Source: JAVJQS01 sp040218815 (lineage in GTDB: Bacteria > Bacteroidota > Bacteroidia > Flavobacteriales_E > Vicingaceae). From it: a stretch of 64,000 bases of DNA. The stretch spans positions 295,211-359,210 of the forward strand of contig JAVJQS010000003.1 in assembly GCA_040218815.1 (NCBI GenBank), given 5' to 3'. The notes below the pieces were generated by a model that was not told the origin of the DNA, did not search any database, and saw nothing but the letters and a program-made list of their open reading frames with translations. Of the stretch, positions 42,279 through 51,270 are shown in pieces (position 1 is the stretch's first letter; every line of letters begins with the position of its first letter). The position numbers and the translations under genes were made by a program.

Positions 42279-44267
42279 CTACTCTTCACCAGCTGAGTCA
42301 CCTCGTTGATCAAGAGGAACATAGTCGTTTCTCAATACAATAAAATCTGTTCTTCTGTTTAGTTGATGCGCTGCTTCTCGTTCTTCTTCTGTTGCTAATT
42401 TATTTATTTCAGCATCAGAAATCAATAAATTCGTTTCACCATAACCTTTCGGCTCCATTCGTTCTGCTTCAATTCCTCTGCTAATTAAATAACGCACTGC
42501 AGACTCAGCTCTACCTTGTGATAAGTTCATGTTGTAAGAATCACTACCCCTTGAATCTGTATTTGCTCTTAATTCAATAACAATTTGCGGGTTGTCAATT
42601 AAGATGTCATATAAATAATCCAAGGAATCTTTTGCTTGATCCGTTAAAGTAGTTTTATTGAAATCATATAAAATTTCAGGCAACTTAATTCCTTCTTCCT
42701 TAATTGGAATTAACTCATAGGTATGAGCGAAAATTTTTGATTCCTCAATTCCAACCGTGGTTTCTTTTCCTTTGGCATTCAAAAACCCAGGCTTACTTAC
42801 TGTTAGAGAATAGGAAGTATTTGGATTAATATAATCAATGTCTCCATTTTTAGCGAACTCGAATGTTCCATCAGCCTTGGTTTCTTTTTCTACAGAGGTA
42901 CCATCTGTTCCTATTAATTTAACTGTAGCAGCAACTAACGGCTCGCCAGTTTCACTATTTTTCACAATACCAATTAACTTAAACAATATTGGTGGCACTG
43001 AGAACTGCCAAATATCATCTTTTCCTCGACCACCTTCTCTGCTACTTGAAAAGAAACCCTTATCCTTATTTCCATCAAAAACAATTGCAAAATCATTCGC
43101 ATTGGAATTTAAGGGTGCCTTTAAGTTCTCAACATCTGCCCATTGAGTTTCTCCTTTTTTCTTGGCAACAAAATTATCTAATCCACCCATCCCTACATGT
43201 CCATCTGAAGCAAAGTATAGGTCTCCATTTTCTCTGATAAATGGGAACATTTCATCCCCTGCTGTATTAATTTCCGAACCCAAGTTAATTGGACTCGACC
43301 ATTTGTTCCTTGATTCTTCTTTAATGTACCATAAATCCTTTCCGCCTTGACCACCATCTAAATCAGAAGCGAAAATGATTACATTATCTTCTGCATTCAA
43401 AGCAGGATGACCAACAATAGCACTATCTGATGCAATAGGAACTACCTCCGCTTGGGCAAACTTTGTCCCTTGTTTTTTTACAGAAATTATCTCACAGCCC
43501 ATGTAGCCATTTTTGGCCACCTTACAACGGGTAAAATACATGGTATTCTTTCTTGAGTTAAATGCCGGAGCACCTTCACTTTGAGGAGTATTTACTTCTT
43601 CACCCTCCGCCAAGACTGGCTCACTCCACTTACCTTTATTATCTCTCTTAGAAGTATACAAGTCAGAGAAGTTATCTCCTGTTACCTCTGACATGTCCGA
43701 TCCAACAGAACCTTCTCGTGTTGATGTGAAAACTATTTCGTCATTCTTCCGATCAGAAAAAGCAACTCCATAATCGTAATACTCTGAATTTAGCAGAACG
43801 ACAGGCTCCACGATATACTTTTCAGGATTATCAGACCACTTCTGAGCCATTTGTGCTGCTTCAATCCCTTTCTTTCCTCTAGGGTCAGCAGGTTTCTCTG
43901 CAACGTACTTTTGATACTCTACTAAAGCCTGATCATATTTACCATTAATCATTTTCATATCTGCCAATCGCAAAATCACAATTGGGTCTGCATATTGCGC
44001 AATAATTGCCTTACCATACCAAACTTCAGCTTGTTCTGGCTGATCGCTTAAGCGGTAAGACTCTCCTATTTTAAAAATTATTTCTGCTTTTACATCTCTA
44101 CCATCTTCTTTCACATATGCTTTTTTGTACAACTCAATGGCCTCAAAATATTTTTCTTCTTTATACAATGCATGGTCGGCATCATCTAGAAAACTCTTTT
44201 GAGCTACTAAATGAAAGGAGATGACACTGAAAAAAAAGAATAATCCAACAACTTTATATATCTTCAT
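42279..44267 (-). CDS. OmpA-family outer-membrane protein with TPR, PD40 beta-propeller and carboxypeptidase-regulatory domains
   Basis: From the ATG at 44267 the protein has 662 residues. A signal peptide (VVGLFFFFSVISFHLVA, then Gln) is followed by tetratricopeptide repeats (about 30-130), a PD40/WD40-like beta-propeller (about 170-430), a carboxypeptidase regulatory-like Ig fold (about 440-520) and a C-terminal OmpA domain. The last contains ELRANTDSRGSDSYNMNLSQGRAESAVRYL, which binds peptidoglycan. This architecture matches Bacteroidota OmpA proteins such as those related to PorE of the type IX secretion system. The TTG at 44288 in frame gives a poorer signal peptide and is not favoured. 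Confidence 0.88.
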   Translation of the reverse strand: MKIYKVVGLFFFFSVISFHLVAQKSFLDDADHALYKEEKYFEAIELYKKAYVKEDGRDVKAEIIFKIGESYRLSDQPEQAEVWYGKAIIAQYADPIVILRLADMKMINGKYDQALVEYQKYVAEKPADPRGKKGIEAAQMAQKWSDNPEKYIVEPVVLLNSEYYDYGVAFSDRKNDEIVFTSTREGSVGSDMSEVTGDNFSDLYTSKRDNKGKWSEPVLAEGEEVNTPQSEGAPAFNSRKNTMYFTRCKVAKNGYMGCEIISVKKQGTKFAQAEVVPIASDSAIVGHPALNAEDNVIIFASDLDGGQGGKDLWYIKEESRNKWSSPINLGSEINTAGDEMFPFIRENGDLYFASDGHVGMGGLDNFVAKKKGETQWADVENLKAPLNSNANDFAIVFDGNKDKGFFSSSREGGRGKDDIWQFSVPPILFKLIGIVKNSETGEPLVAATVKLIGTDGTSVEKETKADGTFEFAKNGDIDYINPNTSYSLTVSKPGFLNAKGKETTVGIEESKIFAHTYELIPIKEEGIKLPEILYDFNKTTLTDQAKDSLDYLYDILIDNPQIVIELRANTDSRGSDSYNMNLSQGRAESAVRYLISRGIEAERMEPKGYGETNLLISDAEINKLATEEEREAAHQLNRRTDFIVLRNDYVPLDQRGDSAGEE

Positions 44268-44383
44268 TTGCGTTTGGTATAATTTCAATGGGTGCTAAAA
44301 TAAACAAATTTTCTTTCTCGCTTTAATCAAAATTATCACTTAGGAACCATGATTTAAGCATTTGTCTATTTAGACCTATAAAA

Positions 44384-46576
44384 TTAGTGATTAAAGAGCA
44401 ATTCTCTATACTTTGGAAGTGGCCAGATTTCATCATCTACAGCTAGTTCTAGTTTGTCAACACTGTATCGGATTTTATCAAACATTGGTTTTACAATATC
44501 GCAATACTCATTTGCTTTTTCCTTTGGGTCTTCTAGCTTATTAATTCTCTTCCGTTCATTGATCATCTGAACAGTTGTTTCTTTAATAATTTTAATGTGA
44601 TTCGAAATGTTTTTTATCATTTCTAATTGCACATCCGAATAGTTTTCAAAATCTTTTTGATTCATGATTTCTTTGATTCCACGCACATTTTCAATCAGTT
44701 GATTTTGATATCTCAAAGCAGTTGGTAAAATGTGATTTTCTGCTAAATCACCAACAACTCTGGATTCAATTCGAATCAAGTTAGTGTATAATTCATAAGC
44801 AATTTCTTGTCGAGCTAAGGACTCTCTGCGTGTCATTATGCTTAACTCTTCAAAGAGTTTCAAACTCTGCTCAGAACCTAACTCTCCAATAGCGATTGGG
44901 GTAGTTCTCAAGTGTGACAGACCTCTTTTTTCAGCTTCTTTTACCCATTCATCACCATAGCCATCTCCTTCGAAACGAATAGGTTTAGACTGAATGGTAT
45001 ACTTTTTAAGAATCCTTAAAATTGACTCATCTTTCTTAGTCCCTTTCTTAATTTGAGCATCAACATCCTTTTTAAATTGTCTTAGCTGCTTAGCAACAAT
45101 TGCATTTAATACAATCATAGCTGATGAACAATTTGAAGAGGAACCAACTGCTCTAAATTCAAATTTGTTTCCCGTAAATGCAAATGGAGAGGTTCTATTT
45201 CTGTCTGTATTATCTAATAAAATTTCTGGAATTTTTCCAATATTTAATTTCAATTCAGTTTTTTCATCAGCCGTTAATGCCTTATTGTCTTTTACTTTAG
45301 ATACTAACTCATCTAGCATTTTAGTCAGCTCCTTGCCAATGAAAACAGAAATAATAGCTGGGGGTGCTTCATTTGCTCCTAAACGATGTTCATTCCCAGC
45401 AGTTGCAATACACGCTCGCACTAATTTTTCATTGTCATGTACTGCTTTTATTGTATTGATTAGAAAAGTCAAAAATTGCATGTTCGACTTTGGGTTTTTA
45501 CCTGGGCTGAGCAAATTAACCCCTGTATTGGTAGCTAGAGACCAATTGTTATGTTTTCCTGAGCCATTAACATTTGCAAATGGCTTTTCATGTAAGAGTA
45601 CCCTCAAATTATGTTTTCGAGCAACCTTATCCATAATATCCATTAGAAGCTGGTTGTGGTCAACTGCAAGGTTAGCTTCCTCAAAAACCGGAGCAAATTC
45701 ATATTGATTAGGAGCTACTTCATTATGTCGAGTTTTCAAAGGAATACCCAGTTTCATACATTCCATTTCCAACTCTACCATAAAGGCATGTGCACGATCA
45801 GGAATACTTCCAAAGTAGTGATCATCTAATTCTTGACCTTTTGCTGGGCTGTGACCAAAAACTGTTCTACCTGTCAATACCAGGTCTGGCCTTGCAGCAT
45901 AAAGCGCCTTGTCAACTAAAAAATATTCCTGCTCCCATCCTAAAGTTGTAGTAACCTTCTTTACATTTTTATCAAAATATTTACACACATCAACTGCAGC
46001 CTTATCAACTGCGCCTAGCGCTTTCAACAAAGGAGTTTTATAATCTAAGGCTTCACCAGTATATGAAATATAAATTGTGGGAATACACAGTGTTTTACCA
46101 ATAATAAATGCCGGTGAACTTGGATCCCAAGCAGTGTAACCTCTTGCTTCAAAAGTATTACGAATTCCACCATTTGGTAAGCTTGATGCATCAGGTTCTT
46201 GTTGCGCTAGTTGGCTTCCATCAAATTGCTCAATTACATCATTGTCATTAATTGGCTCAAAAAAAGCATCATGCTTTTCAGCGGTTGTTCCTGTTAAGGG
46301 TTGAAACCAATGGGTATAATGTGTTACATTTTTTTCCATTGCCCAAGCTTTCATAGCTGCGGCTACATTATTGGTAATCTTTCTATCAATTTGTTTTCCA
46401 TCCTCGATTGTTTGCAACACTTGCTTATAAATATCTTTTGGCATATACTCCGCCATAACCATATTATCAAAAACATTTATACCGTAATAATCAGATATTT
46501 TTGGTGATGGGGCAACAACCTCTCTTGGTTGACGAGCCATTGAAGCTTCAAGTGCTTTAAAACGAATTGTAGGCAT
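44384..46576 (-). CDS. glnN: Glutamine synthetase type III
   Basis: From the ATG at 46576 the protein has 730 residues, the usual length of GSIII. It makes glutamine from glutamate, ammonia and ATP in a dodecamer. Recognisable parts are TLGWEQEYFLVDKALY, GHSPAKGQELDDHYFGSIPDR, the KTRHNEVAPNQYEFAPVFEEAN region, and FKKDVD-type C-terminal helices. An in-frame ATG at 46630 would lie upstream of the -7 element at 46601-46608, so the downstream ATG (MPTIRFKALEAS) is chosen, which also matches the usual N-terminus. Confidence 0.95.
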   Translation of the reverse strand: MPTIRFKALEASMARQPREVVAPSPKISDYYGINVFDNMVMAEYMPKDIYKQVLQTIEDGKQIDRKITNNVAAAMKAWAMEKNVTHYTHWFQPLTGTTAEKHDAFFEPINDNDVIEQFDGSQLAQQEPDASSLPNGGIRNTFEARGYTAWDPSSPAFIIGKTLCIPTIYISYTGEALDYKTPLLKALGAVDKAAVDVCKYFDKNVKKVTTTLGWEQEYFLVDKALYAARPDLVLTGRTVFGHSPAKGQELDDHYFGSIPDRAHAFMVELEMECMKLGIPLKTRHNEVAPNQYEFAPVFEEANLAVDHNQLLMDIMDKVARKHNLRVLLHEKPFANVNGSGKHNNWSLATNTGVNLLSPGKNPKSNMQFLTFLINTIKAVHDNEKLVRACIATAGNEHRLGANEAPPAIISVFIGKELTKMLDELVSKVKDNKALTADEKTELKLNIGKIPEILLDNTDRNRTSPFAFTGNKFEFRAVGSSSNCSSAMIVLNAIVAKQLRQFKKDVDAQIKKGTKKDESILRILKKYTIQSKPIRFEGDGYGDEWVKEAEKRGLSHLRTTPIAIGELGSEQSLKLFEELSIMTRRESLARQEIAYELYTNLIRIESRVVGDLAENHILPTALRYQNQLIENVRGIKEIMNQKDFENYSDVQLEMIKNISNHIKIIKETTVQMINERKRINKLEDPKEKANEYCDIVKPMFDKIRYSVDKLELAVDDEIWPLPKYRELLFNH

Positions 46577-46600
46577 TATTTTGGGTTTTAGATTTAAGGA

Positions 46601-46608
46601 CAAAAGTA
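46601..46608 (-). promoter_or_regulatory. -7 promoter element for glnN
   Basis: The minus strand reads TACTTTTG, an exact match, 24 bases before the chosen ATG. It is downstream of the alternative ATG at 46630. Confidence 0.5.
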
Positions 46609-46716
46609 TTTCTCTTTTTACCACTTTCATCTAAAAAATGCATTTTTATTTATGAACACCCTTTAAAAAGATATCCCAACTCAACAAAATAGTGATTTTT
46701 ATCAGGCATACCCCCC

Positions 46717-47664
46717 TTAAATCTCAGAAGCAATTGAAAAATAAACGTAAACTGCGTAAAAAAGTACCAAGAAAATACCCTTAGCACGACCAAAATATTT
46801 TCCAAAAAGCATAAAGGGGAGTATGATAAAGGAGATGAGCAATAAAAAGTATACATCGAAATTATTTATAGAGTCAGTTACAGAAATTGGCTCTACTATT
46901 GCAGTAATTCCAAGAATAGCGAAAATATTAAACAGGTTTGAACCAATCAAATTACCTACTGAAAGATCAGATTCTTTTCGGATTGATGCCATCACTGAAG
47001 TCACTAATTCTGGTAAACTAGTTCCAAATGCAACAACAGTAACACTTATTAATTTCTCGCTGATATTATGAGACTCAGCAATATTTACGACTGAATCTAT
47101 CAACCATTCTGCGCCAAAATAGAGCCCAGAGATCCCAACAATTAGTAAAGTAACATCCTTAAATGTAGAATTACTTTTTCCTTCATTCGTTATTTCTTTC
47201 TCAACTACTAATGCTTTTCCTTGGATTCTCGAACGCACTATCAACCATGAAGTAAAGGCCACTAAAATAATTACAAAAACTAAACCCTCATAAAAGTCAA
47301 TCTTCCCATCTAGTGCAAATCCAAAAAACAGTAAAGTTGATAGCATCATTATTGGCCAATCAATTCGCAAACTATCACGATGAACAAGAATTGGAAAAAT
47401 AAGCACTGTAATTCCTAACACTAAGCCCAAGTTAGATATATTAGAACCAACAACCGCACCAACGCTCACATCTGGATGCCCAGTGAGTGCCGCTTGCAAA
47501 CTCACCAATAGTTCAGGAGCAGAGGTTCCAAATGAAACAACCGTCATACCAATAACCAAAGATGAAATTTTTGCACGAAGAGCGATACTAACAGCTCCCT
47601 TAACAAGTGATTCACCTCCAATTACCAGAATAATTAAACCAGCAATAAGTTGTATGTAATCCAC
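46717..47664 (-). CDS. Calcium/sodium antiporter (YrbG-type CaCA family)
   Basis: A 315-residue integral membrane exchanger with two homologous halves. The alpha repeats are GTSAPELLVSL with GAVVGSNISNLGLVLG, and GTSLPELVTSV with GNLIGSNLFNIFAILG, each carrying the acidic and asparagine residues needed for ion binding. Its GTG start overlaps the tatA stop codon by one base (TAGTG), so translation is coupled. It probably exports Ca2+ in exchange for Na+ (inference from family). Confidence 0.93.
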   Translation of the reverse strand: MDYIQLIAGLIILVIGGESLVKGAVSIALRAKISSLVIGMTVVSFGTSAPELLVSLQAALTGHPDVSVGAVVGSNISNLGLVLGITVLIFPILVHRDSLRIDWPIMMLSTLLFFGFALDGKIDFYEGLVFVIILVAFTSWLIVRSRIQGKALVVEKEITNEGKSNSTFKDVTLLIVGISGLYFGAEWLIDSVVNIAESHNISEKLISVTVVAFGTSLPELVTSVMASIRKESDLSVGNLIGSNLFNIFAILGITAIVEPISVTDSINNFDVYFLLLISFIILPFMLFGKYFGRAKGIFLVLFYAVYVYFSIASEI

Positions 47665-47903
47665 TATTTATTATCTGAATCTTTAGCCGAGGAAGAAGAT
47701 TTGTTTGATGGATCAGCTCGATCTGTTACTTCCTTAGAAGTTTTTCGTATCTCCTCCTGAATGTCACTTGTCGCATTTTTGAACTCTCTAATTCCCTTTC
47801 CTAAACCTCTTGCAATTTCAGGAATCTTCTTTGAGCCAAATAATAGAACAATGGCCAAAGCAACAAAAATAAGTTCTTGAGTGGAAAAAAAAAGTAAAGT
47901 CAT
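47664..47903 (-). CDS. tatA: Sec-independent translocase component TatA/E
   Basis: The 79-residue protein has the TatA layout: an N-terminal transmembrane helix (TQELIFVALAIVLLFGSKKIPEIARGLGKGIREF) containing the conserved FGSKKIPE motif, an amphipathic helix, and a charged low-complexity tail. It exports folded proteins with the twin-arginine signal. A promoter element lies at 47921-47928. No tatC is in the window. Confidence 0.93.
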   Translation of the reverse strand: MTLLFFSTQELIFVALAIVLLFGSKKIPEIARGLGKGIREFKNATSDIQEEIRKTSKEVTDRADPSNKSSSSAKDSDNK

Positions 47904-47920
47904 GCGTTATTTTATTGAGA

Positions 47921-47928
47921 CAAAAGTA
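47921..47928 (-). promoter_or_regulatory. -7 promoter element for tatA and the Ca2+/Na+ antiporter
   Basis: The minus strand reads TACTTTTG, 17 bases before the tatA ATG. Confidence 0.5.
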
Positions 47929-47929
47929 A

Positions 47930-47966
47930 TCAAAAAGCCCTGTTCAAGATAACTTGAACAGGGCTT
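47930..47966 (-). terminator. Terminator after secDF
   Basis: Perfect 14-base arms AAGCCCTGTTCAAG (47935-47948) and CTTGAACAGGGCTT (47953-47966) with an ATAA loop are followed by T residues on the minus strand. Confidence 0.88.
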
Positions 47967-47987
47967 GAAAATATATTTTACTTGATT

Positions 47988-50900
47988 TTACTTTTTCTTT
48001 GCCTTCTCCTCTTCCTTTTTACTTAAGTCAACAACTATTGGTGTTGCAACGCAAAGAGAAGAATATGTTCCCACTCCAACACCGATTAGCAAGGCGAATG
48101 CAAAGCCACGAATTACTTCTCCACCAAAGATGAAAATCATCAGCAATACAAATAAAGTTGTAAACGAAGTGTTTACAGTTCTACTCAATGTGCTATTCAA
48201 GGCATCGTTTATGACCACCTTAGTTTCTCTTTTCTTATGTGAATTTAAAAATTCTCGAATTCTATCAAATACAACCACCGTATCATTAATTGAGTAACCC
48301 ACAACTGTTAGGATTGCAGCTATAAATGCTTGGTCAATATCTAAAGAGAATGGAAGAATTCCATAAAAAATAGAGAAAACAGCCAGCACAACAAGAACAT
48401 CATGGAAAATAGCTGCTACAGCTGCTAATCCATATTGCCACTTTCTAAATCGGAATAAGATGTATAAGAAGATAACAAGCAAAGAAAAGAGCATTGCCCA
48501 TAATGCAGACTTCTTAATATCATCCGCTATGGTTGGACCTACTTTTTGAGAGCTCATAATTTCATAATCAAGACCAATTGTTCCTAGCCCTTCATTCAAA
48601 CGATTTTCCACGGTTTGATCAGCGTCAATTGACTCACTATCTATCATAAAACTAGTGGTCACCTTCACTTGATTATCTTCACCAAAAATCTTAACCTCTG
48701 GTGCTAAATTCACTCCTGCTTCAGTTACAAACGACTCTTTTAATGCTTCTCGAACATTTGTAGTTTCAACACTTTCATCAAAACGAACCAAGTAAGTTCT
48801 ACCTCCAGTGAAATCTACACCATAAGAAAGGCCTCTTGTAACAAATGAGCCAACTCCAATTAAAATAATAATTGAGGAGATGATGTAAAACGTTTTCCTT
48901 TTATTGATAAACTGCCAATTCATGTTTTGGAAAGCCCCTTCTGTCCACTTCGTAGAAACAGTTACTTTCTTTTTATTATCCAATCTCCAAGCAAAGATTA
49001 GTCGTGTAATAAAAATTGCACTGAACAATGAAGTGATAATACCAATTACAAGAGTTTTAGCAAATCCTTCAACAGGACCTGTTCCAAAAAACCAAAGAAT
49101 AATACCAGTCAATAAGGTAGTTACGTTAGCATCAATAATAGAGGAGTAGGCATTTTTATACCCATCTGTAATCGCTAAACGTGGCCCTTTACCGGCTCTC
49201 AACTCTTCTCTGATTCGTTCATAAATAAGTACGTTAGCATCTACTGAGATACCAATTGTTAATACTATACCTGCGATACCTGGCAAGGTAAGTGCAATGT
49301 TTGTAGAGGCTAACACACCCATTATAAAAAACAAGTTAGCTAACAAGGCAATGTCTGATGCAATACCGGCTTTTCCATAGTAGAAAATCATATAAAGCAA
49401 TACAATTAATAAGGCCAATAAGAAAGAGTTTAATCCTGAAGTAATCGCTTCTTGACCTAATGAAGGCCCAACTACTGCTTCTTCAACAATTTTTGCTGGA
49501 GCTGGCAACTTACCTGCCTTTAAAATATTTGCTATCAACTTTGCCTCTTCAATAGTAAAGTCTCCTTCAATGCTTGAAACACCTCCAGCAATTTCAGAGT
49601 TTACATTTGGAAAAGAGTAAACATAGTTATCCAAAACAATTGCAATACTCTGTCCAATGTTATCACCAGTTAAGTTTTTCCATGTTTTTGCACCTAATGC
49701 ATTCATTTTCATGGTAATTTCTGGACGACCGCCAAACTGACCAAAGTCTTGAAAAGCGTCAGTTATAACATCCCCCTCTAATGGTGCTTTACCATCTCTA
49801 CTTGTAACCTCGATTGCAATTAATTGCAAGAATTGCTCATCATCATCAAATGGCTTAGCAGTCCAAAGAAGACGCATATCTTTTGGAAAAATCGCTTGTA
49901 TCTCAGGCATCGATAAGAAATCATTCACTTTCGAAGTATCTTTTATTGCAGCATATCCAACAACAGGACCTTCACCTGGACTGTAGCTACCTTGGTCGTT
50001 TTGGTAAATTGAAGGCGAAAGCACAGCAAATAAAGGATTGTCTTTCGCATAATCTTCAAATGACTGATTGGCTAGAGAAGAATCAGCTGAAGTTGAATCT
50101 GAGCCTTCAGCAAGTTGATCCATCAAACTTGATTCAACCTCATTTGAATCAGCAATTAATGAGGAGTCTTGTTGAACTTCTTGCTCACCTAGTCCATCAT
50201 TCAAGCTGTCTTCTTTAGCTATAATGTCATTTGTAGACAAAGAATCTATTGAAGCAGAATCACTTTCAGTTTTAACTGCCTCCTCACCGTCTTTGATTAA
50301 GTTCAACTTTTCATTGGCTTGAGCTAAATAAGGATATACTTGTGCATTTTCATAAGTTTCCCAAAACTCTAACTTCGCAGTACCTTGCAACAATTGACGT
50401 ACTCTTTCCTTGTTTTTAACTCCTGGCAATTCAACCAATATACGGTCAGAAGCTGCTAGTTTTTGAATGTTTGGCTGAGCAACTCCAAATAAATTTACAC
50501 GTGTTCTCAATACTTCAAAGGTTCTGTCAAAAGCTGCATCAGCCTCTGAAGAAATAAACTCAATCACTTCTTCATTTGAGGCATCTCGGTTTATCTTTTC
50601 TTTGTTCTCCAGCGTATAAAAAATACTAGCCAATTTCCTTTCACCTGCAATTTCACTCCAAGCTTCTGCAAATAGATTTACAAAGTTATCTTGACTACCA
50701 CGCTGTTTTTCCTTTGCTAAGTTAATTGCTGCCTTAAAGTCTTCATCTTCACTATAGGAAGAGAGTGCTTTAACAACATCTGCAACTGAAACTTCTAGGG
50801 TAACATTCATTCCCCCTTTTAAATCTAATCCAAGATTTAGAACATTTTTTCTTACTTCATTGTATGTGAAGTCAAAAAGTGGATACACTGGCTGACCGCC

Positions 50901-51059
50901 CATTGAATCTAAATACTCTTCTTCTACTTTGTCATCACCATTGGCGAATTCTACTGCATCGCTCTCAATACCCTGCGCTACCCATGTAAATGATAATTGA
51001 TAGAGGCAAGCCAATGAAAGCAAGACAATGAATGTCCAAATTAAACCCTTATTTTGCAT
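47988..51059 (-). CDS. secDF: Fused protein translocase SecDF
   Basis: A 1023-residue fusion of SecD and SecF, the proton-driven motor that aids protein export. The SecD half begins NLGLDLKGGMNVTLEV (about 75-90) and includes a large periplasmic P1 domain and five further membrane helices (GIVLTIGISVDANVLIYERIREELR). The SecF half starts near FINKRKTFYIISS and has GYSINDTVVVFDRIREF. Between residues about 258 and 335 lies a very acidic, Ser-rich, low-complexity insertion not seen in most homologues. A -33/-7 promoter lies at 51097-51127. Confidence 0.95.
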   Translation of the reverse strand: MQNKGLIWTFIVLLSLACLYQLSFTWVAQGIESDAVEFANGDDKVEEEYLDSMGGQPVYPLFDFTYNEVRKNVLNLGLDLKGGMNVTLEVSVADVVKALSSYSEDEDFKAAINLAKEKQRGSQDNFVNLFAEAWSEIAGERKLASIFYTLENKEKINRDASNEEVIEFISSEADAAFDRTFEVLRTRVNLFGVAQPNIQKLAASDRILVELPGVKNKERVRQLLQGTAKLEFWETYENAQVYPYLAQANEKLNLIKDGEEAVKTESDSASIDSLSTNDIIAKEDSLNDGLGEQEVQQDSSLIADSNEVESSLMDQLAEGSDSTSADSSLANQSFEDYAKDNPLFAVLSPSIYQNDQGSYSPGEGPVVGYAAIKDTSKVNDFLSMPEIQAIFPKDMRLLWTAKPFDDDEQFLQLIAIEVTSRDGKAPLEGDVITDAFQDFGQFGGRPEITMKMNALGAKTWKNLTGDNIGQSIAIVLDNYVYSFPNVNSEIAGGVSSIEGDFTIEEAKLIANILKAGKLPAPAKIVEEAVVGPSLGQEAITSGLNSFLLALLIVLLYMIFYYGKAGIASDIALLANLFFIMGVLASTNIALTLPGIAGIVLTIGISVDANVLIYERIREELRAGKGPRLAITDGYKNAYSSIIDANVTTLLTGIILWFFGTGPVEGFAKTLVIGIITSLFSAIFITRLIFAWRLDNKKKVTVSTKWTEGAFQNMNWQFINKRKTFYIISSIIILIGVGSFVTRGLSYGVDFTGGRTYLVRFDESVETTNVREALKESFVTEAGVNLAPEVKIFGEDNQVKVTTSFMIDSESIDADQTVENRLNEGLGTIGLDYEIMSSQKVGPTIADDIKKSALWAMLFSLLVIFLYILFRFRKWQYGLAAVAAIFHDVLVVLAVFSIFYGILPFSLDIDQAFIAAILTVVGYSINDTVVVFDRIREFLNSHKKRETKVVINDALNSTLSRTVNTSFTTLFVLLMIFIFGGEVIRGFAFALLIGVGVGTYSSLCVATPIVVDLSKKEEEKAKKK

Positions 51060-51096
51060 GATTTCTTATATAAAAATTCGTCTTTTTTGAAGCCTG

Positions 51097-51127
51097 CAAA
51101 TATAGAATTTCCATCACGAAATAACAA
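51097..51127 (-). promoter_or_regulatory. -33/-7 promoter of secDF
   Basis: The minus strand has TTG (51127-51125), a 20-base spacer and TATATTTG (51104-51097), 37 bases before the ATG. Confidence 0.6.
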
Positions 51128-51270
51128 CGAAAGACAATTAAATGATAAAGCACTAAATATCAGGCTCTTTTATTTATTCTAATGGATGTTAAACTTAGAT
51201 TAGTTAATAAAGCAACTATTTGAATTTTCTACGCCTCAACTTATGAGCCAATATTTATTAAATTTACTCT

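Noticed and set aside
51259..51266. TAAATTTA as a promoter for the VCBS gene
   Set aside because: It ends 4 bases before the start codon, too close for a -7 element.
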